A stretch of DNA of 64,000 nt from assembly GCA_963921825.1 (NCBI GenBank), contig OY997596.1:58044754-58108753 (forward strand). The letters run 5' to 3'. Both the position numbers and the translations under genes were made by a program. The notes under the pieces were generated by a model. That model was not told the DNA's origin. It did not search any database and saw only the letters and a list, made by a program, of their open reading frames with translations. The first letter of the stretch is position 1; each line of letters starts with the position of its first letter. Positions 34,667 through 45,514 of the stretch are shown here, piece by piece. Source of the stretch: Erodium maritimum (taxonomy: Eukaryota > Streptophyta > Magnoliopsida > Geraniales > Geraniaceae).

Positions 34667-34978
34667 CTACGGACGCTTGGAAGTCGATCCCACAGACGAA
34701 GTCCGTCTGGCACTTTCAGCAGACTTTCTCTCAGCGGTGAGCCTATCTCGTTCTGCCCTTTTCTTTCTAAGTCTAGCTCCTTCTGCTGCAATCAGACGCC
34801 TTATATACATGCGAGTCTCTGCCTCGCGAACCGAAGAAAGTCCCCTAGGCAATTTGCTCATGACTAAATTCATTGACTTCTCCCAGTCTACATCCCTCAC
34901 TACTGGCACTTCTTCTTTAATGTGATCTACCTCAGTTAGGCTATTCTCCCCAACACTACTGCTATTGGTTTCATCCAT
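34667..34978 (-). CDS. Unrecognised antisense ORF 1 of the CACTA element, 103 aa
   Basis: Begins MDETNSSSVGENSLTEVD; middle WEKSMNLVMSKLPRGLSS, then ETRMYIRRLIAAEGARLRKK and a charged tail RAERDRLTAERKSAESAR. Paralogue of the ORF at 34009-34458 (see there), shorter because it has only one charged repeat. It lies in the part of the element where the catalytic half of TNPD would be expected. Confidence 0.55.
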   Translation of the reverse strand: MDETNSSSVGENSLTEVDHIKEEVPVVRDVDWEKSMNLVMSKLPRGLSSVREAETRMYIRRLIAAEGARLRKKRAERDRLTAERKSAESARRTSSVGSTSKRP

Positions 34979-35154
34979 CGAAATGAAAACCTAATATACA
35001 TGCAGTCATGAACATCACCTACAGATACATTAAACTTCACCTACGGATGCATATCCCTAATGTAAGTAATTCTTTACCTACGGATCTAACCCTATCCGTC
35101 GGTTTGGTCATCAAATACTTGTTCGGGAGCCTGCGTATTAAAAATCTATTTATT

Positions 35155-35206
35155 ACACAATTGTTTACCTACGGATATCCGTATCCGTAGGTAAACAATT
35201 TGTGCA
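35155..35206. repeat. Long hairpin built from CACTA subterminal motifs
   Basis: About 21-bp arms: ACAATTGTTTACCTACGGATA and its near-perfect inverse TATCCGTAGGTAAACAATTTGT around a short centre. It lies directly before the first recognisable TNPD codons, marking the probable breakpoint of the TNPD truncation. Confidence 0.75.
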
Positions 35207-36632
35207 AGGGAGATTTCAAAAAAGAAACTGCAGCAGATGCAAGAAGATATTTACTTGATTCTCAGTAAGTTGGAGATGATATTTCCTCCGACATTCCAAA
35301 CTATCATGGTACATTTATGTAAACACCTTCCGTCTCAAGTTTTACAAACCGGTCCCGTCCACTATACTTGGATGTTCTCTATGGAACGTGAATTGGGGTA
35401 TTACAAAAAATGGGTGCGCAACCACCGGTTTCCAGAGGGTTGCATCGCAGAATCATATATTAATCACCAATGTGCGACGTTCATCAATTTATACCTCGAT
35501 AAACGAAGCATCGAAGCGGAGAAGCCAGATAGATGGGGTATTTCAATAGTGTCTAACCATGTAATCCCATCAATTCAGCTGTGGGAGCCAACAATAACCA
35601 CGAGGGAAAAAAAAGTTGCGCATTGGACAGTGATGCAGAATTGTGAAGCTTTCCGGACCACGATGATAGATTTTATAGAGGATTACGAAAGTGAATACCC
35701 GCAATCAACCAGTGTACATCATCGAATCGATACATTCTGCACAATGTTCAAGGACACTGTAAGTGCAAAACTACCTAACTGGTGTATATATTTAGGTTTA
35801 ACCATTATCTTGCACATGGGTTTCTAGTAATTTCTGTTTCTTTGAATTACCAGATGGATCCTTATTCCGACCAAGATCCACAATATGCGGCGGCGAAGGC
35901 TTTGAGTCGTTATGTGCAGAGAGTCAATTTTTATGCACAATGCCACGTACACGGTGTGAAATTCCTATCCGAAGATCGGGATAAGGGAAGAACATCACAG
36001 AATTGTGGAGTAATGCTCGAAGCAGAGGGCGATGTTGTGTATTACGGTGTGCTGTTATATGTAGTCGAGCTTATCTACACGGGAAGGATGCCGGTAGTTT
36101 TGTTCAAATGCTGTTGGTATGATTTGAATATCGTGATTGTAGATAATGGTTTGATATCGATATATACCAACACAAATGCTTATAAGGATGATGCTTTCTG
36201 CCTCGCAACCATGGCCAAACAGGAAAGTTATAATTCTCATTAACGCATATAATTTGTTATGTGAGTTGTCGACTTTCGAAGTTTACTTATAATTAATATT
36301 CTATGTTTGTGTGCATGTAACAGATATTCTACGTCGATGACCCGAAAAAAGGTGGAGGTTATAAGATCGTGAACAAGGTCGCACATAGAGGATTATTCAT
36401 CTCCGAAAAGGTTGTGAATGAAATTTCATATGAAGTTGACACCCCTTACCAAGAGATCCAGCCTGAAACTTCTTGCCCAGTTGTAGCCGAACTACATGAA
36501 GTCCCTCATTCTGTTGGGGAACTGCAAGAGGTCGAAGATGTTGCGGATAACGACGACGTCGACGAGGATACTGAAGATGACAGTGATATTGGTCATGGGT
36601 ACAACAATGACGAGAGGAACGACTCTGATTAA
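35190..36632 (+). pseudogene. 5'-truncated TNPD (tnp2-type CACTA transposase): DUF4218 and DUF4216 only
   Basis: Exon to 35758 carries DUF4218 (KLEMIFPPTFQTIMVHL, GPVHYTWMFSMERELGYYK, RNHRFPEGCIAESYI). A consensus donor joins 35854, which carries DUF4216 (YYGVLLYVVELIYTG, PVVLFKCCWYD, DAFCLATMAKQ). The end of that domain (IFYVDDPKKGGGYKIV) starts at 36324 after a good acceptor. The donor that should pair with it reads CAG|GAAAGT instead of GT, so the second intron may not splice. The tnp2 catalytic domain expected upstream is absent; the frame meets a stop in the hairpin at about 35180. The last exon has an acidic tail ending at 36632. Confidence 0.8.
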
Positions 36633-37600
36633 ATATGTTAATTGTGTAACTCTGTTATAACTACAACAACGTACTATAACTACAGATTTTTGTAACACTG
36701 TTATTTGTGTACCACATATGTTGTTATTGCAGGTGGTTTCTGAAAGACGAAAAGGCAGTTATTTGAAAAGTAAATGTTACCCACACCGACGGATAGGGTT
36801 ACATCCATCGGGTAGGGCATATACCTTTCCGACGGATCCAACCACCAAGAACAGAGAGAAATTCCCCTGTTTTGATTACAAAATAGTCCAAAAATACATC
36901 AAAATAACATTTTTTTATATTCTAAAGTACATACCTAATTGTTTTATCATATTACAAACATATTTGTGATGATTAATTGAATTATGTGTACCAAATGAGT
37001 CAATTTTATATTTATTTAACTCCTTGCCTACGGATAGGGTTAGATCCGTAGGAGTAGAAAGTCTTACCCTATGGATCAAGTATCCGTAGGTGAGCTTCAT
37101 AAATCCGTAGGTAGAGCTTGTTGACCATACTTCATCGACATCATTGACCACAATGTTCAGGAGGTTCCAACCATTCGATCACAGGATTTAGGGCATAAGG
37201 ATAATCTTTATCACATTACATACAACATGACCGATGTTGATTACATAATATTACAACGAAACACGGACTTACTGATTGAAATGATCATTTTTACAATGCT
37301 CAATGCATTGATACTGTACTATGAAATACGAACATGTTTAGCTCGAGTAGGAGATGTTCATATTAATACCTATCGTTTACAATTATGTGTAGCATGCATG
37401 AATCATTAAATCTGTTAGAATTCCATTACGAAGGATGACAGGTAGTTGGTCAAACCAGTCAATGGTTGTCTACAGACGGATGTGTATCCGTCGGTAGGCC
37501 CGTGCCAAATAGATTTTTCGCTAAGTGTCGTGGTCGCAACGACGTCGTGTCAGATAATAATGCTTACAGACGGATCTGTATCCGTCGGCAAGCATTGTAT
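36633..37600. other. CACTA spacer between TNPD and TNPA
   Basis: Interspersed ACGGAT/ATCCGT motifs (36785-36835, 37025-37110, 37475-37495, 37568-37588); no gene. The last of these lies directly before the TNPA TATA box. Confidence 0.5.
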
Positions 37601-38482
37601 TATATAAAGGCCTCGAGCCCTAATTTCCTCTCAGTCACTCCATCTCTCTCGATATCTCTTCGCCGTCCTCAACTCCGACCTCTTCGCCGGCCTCAACTCC
37701 GACTCCGACGCCAGCTGACTCCGACCTCTTCGCCGGCCTCAACTCCGACTCCGACAGCATCGCCGACCTCACCCGACTCCGAGCATCTCCGACCTCACCC
37801 CGACCTCACCACGACTCCGATCGTCTCCGACCTCTACCCCGACTCCAACCTCATCGCCCACCCCATCTCCGACCTCATCGACATCGCCGACCTCCCCCCG
37901 TCTCCGACCCATCTTGGTCTCCGACCTCCCCCTGTCTCCGACCTCATCTCCGAGTACTGACATCTACGAGGCTTCACTGACAGGTTCGTTTTCACTTAAT
38001 TTTTTGGGATTTATGGTTTGAATTGCTTTAGGGTCTGAATTGATTTAGGTTTTTTAAGGATTTAGGGTTTGAATTGATTCAGGTTTTGTATGGACAGAGG
38101 GTTTGAATTCATCTAGGGTTTATATGGATTTAGGGTTTCAATTCAGTTAGGGTTTGAATTAATTTAGGGTTGGAATTGATATAGGGTATGAATTGATTAA
38201 GGGTTTGAATTGATTTTGGATGTGATTTGATTTAGGGTTTGAATTGATTTCGTTTTCTACCTTGGGATTGTTCTTCTGCTTGTACTTGGTAGATATGTAG
38301 ACTGCAAGTCATTTCTAGATATGTGTTTTTTGTTTTGGTAATGGTTTGGTAGGAATGCCTCAAATTGATCAGTAGTAGATACAATTTGTCTTAGATAATG
38401 ATTTTAGATACAATTTTGTGTACATAATGATTGTAGTCGTTATGTTTCTCTAACTGTTTTATTTGTTATGTGAGTTTTCAGT
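37601..38482 (+). promoter_or_regulatory. TNPA promoter and spliced leader with CTCCGACC repeats
   Basis: TATA box TATATAAA (37601-37608); then a leader (about 37635-37983) made of degenerate repeats of CTCCGACCTC and CGCCG-CCTCAACTCC; a donor at CAG|GTTCG (37983/37984); an intron rich in TTTAGGGTTTGAATTGA repeats; and an acceptor TTTTCAG two bases before the TNPA ATG. An open frame through the repeats stops before the splice site and is not joined to TNPA. Confidence 0.6.
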
Positions 38483-41400
38483 ATGGGAAGGAAAAATAGC
38501 ACCGTCTTCTTCACCCGACTCCAATTCTTGTTCAACCCTCAGACCCCTCAACAGCCATCTGAATCGGGAGGCAATACGATCGCCTCTTCACAGTCTACAG
38601 CTTGCGCTCCTCTCAATCGGCGCATAAGAGACTGCCGGACCCCCGCTAGTAGCGTGGATGAGGCAGCCTCCACAACAAGCACCCGTCCGCTTGCACCCAT
38701 CATCCGCTGTCCTCAGGAAGTCCTGGACGATGAAGATGTGGCTGCTATGTTGGAGGGAGATGAGTCTAGGCCTCAAAAGAAGGCAAAGACGGGGAAAAGA
38801 GGCATGGTGATGAACAAAAACCTCCAACGTCGCCTGAAGGAGATGGCTGATGGGGGGAAATTCAAGTTGGGGCATAACGGGAAGGAAGTAACCGGCACGT
38901 TGGACCGGGGGGATGTCGTTAGGGTCATTGGCGCAACAATTCGTACGTACATGCCAATGAACAAACCTAACTTCGACAGCTTGCCTGAAGATGATCAGGA
39001 GGTTCTATTCCACCAGTTAACCGTAAGTGTAGTATTAAATTTTTCTTCGCATTACAATTTTTATTTAGGTTTGTAGTTTATTTCTGTTTGTTTGACTTTT
39101 GTGCAGTGTATGTTTGAGTTCTGTCCTGGGGAGCACCATGTGGAGCTGCTGCAGTTCATAATGTCAACGGCCAGAAGCCGTTTTAGGGAGTGGAAGTATG
39201 AGATCCACAGGTGGGTCCTCAAATGGGAGAAGAAGAACCCGGGTGTAGCACTGCCCACACCGTTCGAGTTTGTAGAACGTCCCGAGCAGTTCGAGTGGCT
39301 AGTCGACCACTTTAAATCCACGAAATTCAAGGTAATGTTTCTCCTTTTTTATTCCTGTGTACATACATGAACAAAGGCATTACGTCATTGAAACTACATA
39401 TACTATTAGTTAATCCATAAAAACTAAGGTTGTGCTTCTGAATTGTTTGGTGTTACTTTTTAGGTATTTTAAATATTAATTAGCATTTTTAGCATAATGA
39501 AATTCATATTTTTTTTCTAATATATCTATTCAAAAATAAAAAATAATAGAAAAAATACAAATCCGATTAATCCCCGTCTAGCCCCCATTTAATCCCTGAA
39601 GGTCCTAACCGCCCAACTAGTGTCTAGCGACTTTTGGAACCTTGGCATGAACCATTAGATTCTCTCAAATGTTTTTTTCATCGGTTTGTGATTTATTAAA
39701 TAAAGACTAAAACCAAGAACAATCATGACAAAAGAAACAACAACCCGTTCATTTGACAACTAAGAAGCCTCATAATTGGACCCGACCTTCTCCAGCCTAG
39801 CAATGTCAACCAAGAGAAGATACCCGTTCATTTTATAGCCACTCAAACTCTGTACGACCTAATAAGCAGCAACCAACGATAAACACATAACGAACCCAAA
39901 AAAACATCATCTTCAATTCAGTTGCTTCAAGACAGTGAATCCAAAAGGACTTAAAACATTACATACCTATGTGCCCGATGAATCGTAAGGGAGGTATTCT
40001 CTAAAATTGTAAGTATCAATATCTTTGTATATAAGGTACCAATAAGTTTGCATGTAAGGTACCAACACCCAGTGTATTATACGAGATCCAACCCCTTGTT
40101 CAAACCATTACAGTTGTGATCAACCGCAATCCAGTTGTGCAAAAAATGTTAAAATTGTACATTTTGATCACCTCTGTCCATTGTTTAAATCTAATGATCC
40201 ACAATGGCTCGTAGTTTAAACGATAAGTGTGGTTTACATTGAATAGTGTACATATGTATATAGGGGCACAATCAGGTGTGAACCCTTCTTACGGTACGAA
40301 TGTGTAAACCCCGAATGTAGTTTGAAAATATCGCAAATATGGTTTGAGAAAAACAACATCCCAATTTGAGGGTATAATTTGTGGGGACTATGGGGTTGTT
40401 GTTTTGTTCTTGGGATTTGTACTTGACTGGTTTGTTTCTAAGAGCTTCAGCTCTTAGCTTGTTCTTCTTTTCGAAGAACAAGCTCTATTAATCTACATTG
40501 CTGATTAAAAAAACAAAGAAAAGATTAAACTACATTGTTGATTAAAAAAACAAAGAAAACATACCTAGTTTTTATTCCTGTGTACATACATGAACAAAGG
40601 CTGTGTACATACTCGAACCCAGGTTCTAACGTAAATTAAGTGAGGTCTTTAACCATCAAGCTACAATTCCATTTGTATAGGGTGTTCCATGGAACACCCT
40701 ATACCCCTTTGGTTCCACCCCTGGTTTTACAGATAAGGGAAATTTGTGTAGGTGATATATGCATTTTTAGCTTATTGTTCCTTTTCAATTTAATTCTATT
40801 AATATTATTGTTATGATATGCCCTTTATCTATATCATGTTATTAGTAACATACAATATGTTCCCGTTCAATATCAACCTATACTAGTTTTGTTTCATAAT
40901 TTTCAGTTTATGTTTGAGTTTTTCGAACACATAATTGCAGTTATTGAGCGATTGTGGGAGTGCAAATCGGAAAAAGAACCTCTACGCTCACCACGGGGGT
41001 AGTATGTCATTCAAGAAACGGACCCAACTTTGGCTTGCGCGCAAATCCCTTTTTCCCAGCATTGACGCTTACATAGAGGCTTACACGAAGGAAAATGACA
41101 AGAACGAGCACAACGTACAACGCGTGGTAAGTTTCTTGAATTTTTGAGCAGGTTATTATATTTATATTAGGTAGTTTTTTATGGCATAAATTCATACAAT
41201 TTTACCACATATTTGTCTAATGCTGGGTTTCTTGCTGTATTTTTCATTAGGAAGAAACCAAACTCATTGTGGAAGCGGCTCGGGAGAAGGTGAGCGAGTC
41301 AAGGATGACCGAGTGTGAGGATTCATCCCCTACCGTCTTCACACCGTTGACTGTGGAGGAGGAGCTACCCATAATGCAGCAAATCGTGAAGAAGCCTCAG

Positions 41401-41757
41401 AAGGGTAGATTCCAACCCGGTTTCGGTCATGCGATCATCATCCCAACAGTGAGGGATAGGCACGACGGTCACTTCTCCAGTGCGCGGTCTACAAGCTCAT
41501 CTGAGGAGCTCGAAGAGTTGCGGACCCGCATGGAGCAGCAAGAGGCCGCGTTCGCACAACGTTTGGAGGAGCAGCGCCAAGCCATGATTGCTGAGCAGCG
41601 CAAACTGATGGAAGAGCAGCGCAATGATATGGATGCCATGTTTCAGGAAATGATGGCAATGGTTCTCTCCCAGCAAGCTGCCGTCCCTTCTACAGCGACC
41701 CCGTCTTCAGCGCCCCCGGCTTCAGCGACCCCATCTTCACCAGCAAACCCCGAGTAG
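38483..41757 (+). CDS. TNPA-like CACTA protein (Transposase_24 / Ptta-En-Spm family), 485 aa
   Basis: Exons 38483-39022, 39107-39331, 40941-41126, 41251-41757; every junction is a clean GT-AG in phase 0. The N-terminus is S/T/P-rich and likely disordered, with a basic segment (PQKKAKTGKRG). The middle has the family blocks FREWKYEIHRWVLKWEKK, and SANRKKNLYAHHGGSMSFKK, the diagnostic N-RKK-...H-GS-SF motif. The C-terminal exon has a long glutamine/glutamate coiled coil (LEEQRQAMIAEQRKLMEEQR) and an Ala/Pro tail. In En/Spm, TNPA binds the subterminal repeats and pairs the ends. All four exons are intact, so the gene may still be functional. Confidence 0.88.
39345..40601. repeat. 33-bp direct repeat bracketing about 1.2 kb of TNPA intron 3
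   Basis: TTTTTATTCCTGTGTACATA plus CATGAACAAAGGC occurs at about 39346 and again at about 40569. The DNA between the copies holds a dispersed repeat inverted relative to 10690-11050, suggesting a secondary insertion or repair-associated duplication within the transposon. Confidence 0.75.
40602..40690 (-). mobile_element. tRNA-derived SINE fragment in TNPA intron 3
   Basis: On the minus strand: A box TAGCTTGATGG (40663-40653) and B box TGGGTTCGAGT (40621-40611), about 31 nt apart, the normal internal pol III promoter spacing. The 3' body is short and its boundary unclear. Confidence 0.6.
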
Positions 41758-42003
41758 TAACATTTCCCCCCGAACTTTTATTCAGTTTTAAAACTTTTAT
41801 ATATGTTTGTATAAATAGATTGACATGACTTTTAACGATGTTGTGGTTTGGAACAATTTTATTTTATGCACGATTGGATGCAATTTGTAGAATAATTTAT
41901 ACCGGTTTACAGGTTTGCACAGGTACCAGACCCAATTTAGGGTATATGCACGATTGGGTGCAGCAATTTCAAATGTTTTTTTTTGTTCTGGTAATAACAC
42001 TTC

Positions 42004-42545
42004 ACCTACGGATACTAACCGTAGTTAAAGACATATACCTAACCTGCGGATAGTATCCGTAGGTAGAGTACAAAACCTTGGCTACGGATAGTATCCGTAG
42101 GTAGAGTACAAAACCTTGGCTACGGATACTATCCGTAGGTAGAGTACAAAACCTTGGCTACGGATACTATCCGTAGGTACAGTATAAAACCTTGGCTACG
42201 GATCCTATCCGTAGGAATAGTACAAACCCTTGGCCACGGATACAATCCGTAGCCAGGGTATCCGTAGGAAGAGTACAAAAGCCTAGCTACGGATCATATC
42301 CGTAGCTATGGTATCCGTAGGCAAAGAATAAAAACAAAGCCTACGGATACTATCCGTAGGAATAGTGAAAAACATGGCCTACGGATAGTATCCGTAGGTG
42401 AGGATATCTCCTCACAGACGGACACAACTGTCCGTCTTCCAAAAAGTTCCCCGACGAGACCAGGCCGACGGATCTTGGCCGACGGATGCATCCGTAGGCG
42501 AAAATCCATACCGACGGATATGAAGACATACCCTACGGATCCTAT
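42004..42545. repeat. Right subterminal repeat array of the CACTA element
   Basis: About a dozen palindromic units TACGGATACTATCCGTAGG; the central ones form a tandem of about 40 bp (…GTAGAGTACAAAACCTTGGC…) repeated at least four times in near-identical form. Same motif as the left array: likely TNPA binding sites. Confidence 0.9.
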
Positions 42546-42578
42546 GCGTCTGCCAAGCCCCTTTCAGCAGTAGTGACT

Positions 42579-43500
42579 ATTGAAGTTGCCCTAGGAGTTT
42601 GTGTGGAAGTTCCTTATGACTAGTGAGGTCTTTGCTGGGGAGGGGCGGTCAAGGTCCGGTTCTAGCATCCGGTGAATGCCCTTTTCGGTGAACCTTATTG
42701 TTGATGTTCAAGGAGTTCCGGGATCCTATACATGTCTCCCTTATCTACACCAAGTTGCCCACATTTTGCTTCAATTATGGGATGATTGGGCATGTGACTT
42801 GGGAATGTGATCAAGAGGTACCAGGTACCCCCGCGGTTTGATACATCAATGATGGAGTTTTAGAGGGACTCGAAGACCAAGCCGCATGCGACAGACTGGA
42901 CAACTGAGGATTCCCCGGTCTTCACATCAGGTTTTGGGCCTTTGACCCTAAACACTATACCTAAGGGCACCTCACACAGAAGAAGAGGCCCAATAGTAAC
43001 CACGGATACTGTACCCAACGATACATTGGGGAAGGTAGACAATTCAGGCTGAAAAAGTTGGGATGCCGGTCAATCCCCGAGAAGAAGGACGATCAGAGTC
43101 TTGGGAGCCTCCTGGACCGGAGCTGGAGGAGTGAAGAGGGGTTCAGCTGGAGAACCTCGTGAAGATCAAACGAGGGATGAAAAAAAGCCTCGCCAGGAGG
43201 AATGATGGACAACCATGGCTTCAGGGACTTGCCTTAGGAGAATTCCCTTGTGAAGAGCCTCCCGACGATGCATGTGGTAGACGAAGATTGGGCCAGGCCG
43301 GACTCCGCTCGCGGTGGGGTTGTCGGACCACAGGGGTCGTCGGGAGACTCCCCGATTCCATATGTAGAGATCGAACGAGGTTGGAGTTCCCCTGACTCGG
43401 GGTCCCTTAGTGCAGTGTAGAGAGACCAGACGAAATCCCCACCGCAGGCAAGACGGGAGAGATCGCGATAGTGGAAACGAGCATGCTCGGCACAAAAGGA
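42579..43500 (+). pseudogene. LINE ORF1 3' part with CCHC zinc knuckle, continuation across the CACTA insertion
   Basis: At about 42750-42820 the frame reads YTKLPTFCFNYGMIGHVTWE followed by C, the zf-CCHC_4 motif (C-x2-x-GxxGH-x4-C type) that follows DUF4283 in plant LINE ORF1 proteins, though one cysteine is replaced by tyrosine. Several stops downstream. Together with 31700-32736 this is a single older LINE split by the CACTA element. Confidence 0.6.
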
Positions 43501-44149
43501 GAAGAAGAATCCGACCTATTGGTTATGATGACGACGATGATTTCAAGATGAGAAAAAAAAGATGATAATAAACCATAAGAATAGTTCTTGAGACTTAAAA
43601 CAGTTTGTCAAGCCTGATTCATGTAGCGTATTTATAAAAACAAATATTTTGATAAAATTTGTGATCACATAATTATTAAATATATATATTATTTTAGAAA
43701 TGAAAATGAGTTGGAATATAAATTAAACTATTAAATTTCTAGTACACTTATTCAAATAAAAAATCAAATTGACCAATCAAATAATTCAACCAAACTAATT
43801 ACACACACCCCATTTATTTTCTCGACGGATTAGAAACAGGGTGGTCATGATTTAACACGACACCGCAAGTCACGTGATGTCCGAATTCCCCTGATCCCCC
43901 TGAAGAACCTCAACGGATCACGAACAAACGACGTGGCGCCCCCTGATTGACCGAAGATTCAGATCCTCTGTCCACCGCAACAACACTGAATCACAAATCC
44001 ATAAACAAATAAACCTCTGTTTTGGAGCAAAGCAAAACTGAAAAGACAGCAAGGTCGTTTGTTTGTTGCAGCCGTGGATTATAGTTAAAACGGAGAAACA
44101 TGTAATAATAAATGCAAAAAATAATGAAAAAAATTGTCGGGTCCGACCT
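43501..44149. other. AT-rich spacer and probable IQD promoter
   Basis: No gene. A CACGTG core lies at about 43870 (GTCACGTGATG). The leader of the IQD gene begins somewhere near 44150. Confidence 0.35.
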
Positions 44150-45514
44150 CTGAACACCCAAACCCCACAGCTGTTACTGCTCCGTTTCACAGATCGTTGA
44201 AGGTTTCTTCCATTGCCAAAGATCTGCATTTTTTCCTCTTTCACAGGGTTTTTCTGTTCTGGACATTCTCGTATTTTAGTCACTGGGAGTTCGATTTTGG
44301 GGAGATTTGTGAATAGGTAAGAGGAATTTTGTTGTCGGCTATCTCAGGAAGTGGTTTGTTTTGGTACATTTTGTGCACTCTGGTGTGGGTTTTGCTCTGT
44401 TATATGTGAATGCCATTGTGGGTTTGTTCCAAATTTGGAAATGTTTTCATGGGTTTTCAGATTTTTGTGAAGATCTTGCTGTTTTGGGTTGTGGGTGTTG
44501 AGTAATTGGCTCTCAAAGTTCCTTATCCTTTCATTGTTGCTGAAGAGGGAGTTTTGTATGGTGCTCTTATGTAAATTGTAAATGGGTTGAGATTTGAGAA
44601 TGCCCTTTTGTGAGCTTTGTTTCCGAAATTGGAAGTGAAAAAATCATGGGTTTTGAGAGTTTTGTGAAGATGTTGGAGTTTCAGCTTGTGGGTGTTGAGT
44701 AATTGGCTCAAAGTTTCTGTCTTGCATTGTTGCTGAAGAAGCGGTTTTGTATGCTGCTCTCATATAATTTTTCTCACATTATGTTGCTTGTGAATGTAAA
44801 TTGTTGATGGGTTGTGAATCCCCTTCCAAATTTGGGGAAAAAATCATGGGTTTTGAGAGTTTTGTGAAGATCTATTAGTTTTGGCTTATGGGTGTTGAGT
44901 ATTTGGCTCAAAGTTTCTATCTTACATTGTTGATGAAGAGGCAGTATTGTATGCTGGTCTCATATAATTTTTTCTCTCTCGCATTATGTTGCTTGTTAAT
45001 GTAAATTGTAGATGGCCTTTGAATGTCTTTTGGGAGTTTTTTTTTGTTCCTAAATTGGGAAAAAAATTATTGGGTTTTGAGGATCTATGAGTTTTGGCTT
45101 ATGGGTGTTGAGTAATTGGCTCGAAGTTTCTATCTTACGTGGTGCTTTGTATAGTTCTTTGTTTCCTCTCTCACATTATGTTTCTTGTTAAGGTAAACTC
45201 TGAACTTCAAGTTTATCTTATGTTGTGTATGCTGTGGATCTGTTTACAAAACTTCGAGTTCTATTGGTTTGTGGATTTTTGATATGCTTTCAAGTTGATT
45301 GTCAATAACCGTTGTTTGCTTATATGTGTGGATTTAACAAAGGTTTTTGTTGGGTTGGATCGAACATTAACAAAATGGGAAATAAAGATTATGAATTCTA
45401 TGTCTTGTCTTATCTTATAGTTTCCCGAGCATGTTGGACTTTTGTTGTTGATTCAATGAACTTGTGTCTGAATTTGTGCATTGCTTTGGTTTCCCAAGAT
45501 GAAGTAACTGCAAA
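44150..45514 (+). promoter_or_regulatory. IQD leader exon and 5'-UTR intron with about 200-bp tandem repeats
   Basis: A donor GAATAG|GTAAGA at 44316/44317 ends a leader exon; a pyrimidine-rich acceptor (TTGGTTTCCCAAG) at about 45498 precedes the start codon by 16 nt. The intervening 1.2-kb intron contains four imperfect repeats of about 200 bp (GGGTGTTGAGTAATTGGCTC at about 44493, 44690, 44890, 45103). The second leader exon has a two-codon upstream ORF (ATG AAG TAA) just before the main ATG. Confidence 0.6.

Larger units (their letters stand above)
32737..42575 (+). mobile_element. Complete CACTA (En/Spm) DNA transposon, 9,839 bp, TSD ACT
   Basis: The left end is CACTACTGCAGAACTGGGCT and the right end is the inverse of CACTACTGCTGAAAGGGGCT, with further matching GGCA-GAC beyond. 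The flanking 3-bp duplication is ACT (32734-32736, 42576-42578). Subterminal arrays of ACGGAT/ATCCGT repeats lie inside both ends. Plus-strand genes: a truncated TNPD (DUF4218-DUF4216) and an intact TNPA (Transposase_24). Minus-strand: three unrecognised ORFs in the left third. With no tnp2 catalytic domain the element is non-autonomous unless supplied in trans. Confidence 0.95.

Noticed and set aside
37466..37960. 164-codon open frame through the TNPA leader repeats
   Set aside because: Starts upstream of the TATA box, stops before the leader splice site and is explained by CTCCGACC repeats lacking stops.
43159..43495. Overlapping open frames on both strands in GC-rich DNA
   Set aside because: They lie in the degenerate LINE ORF1 tail; GC-rich DNA gives few stops by chance.
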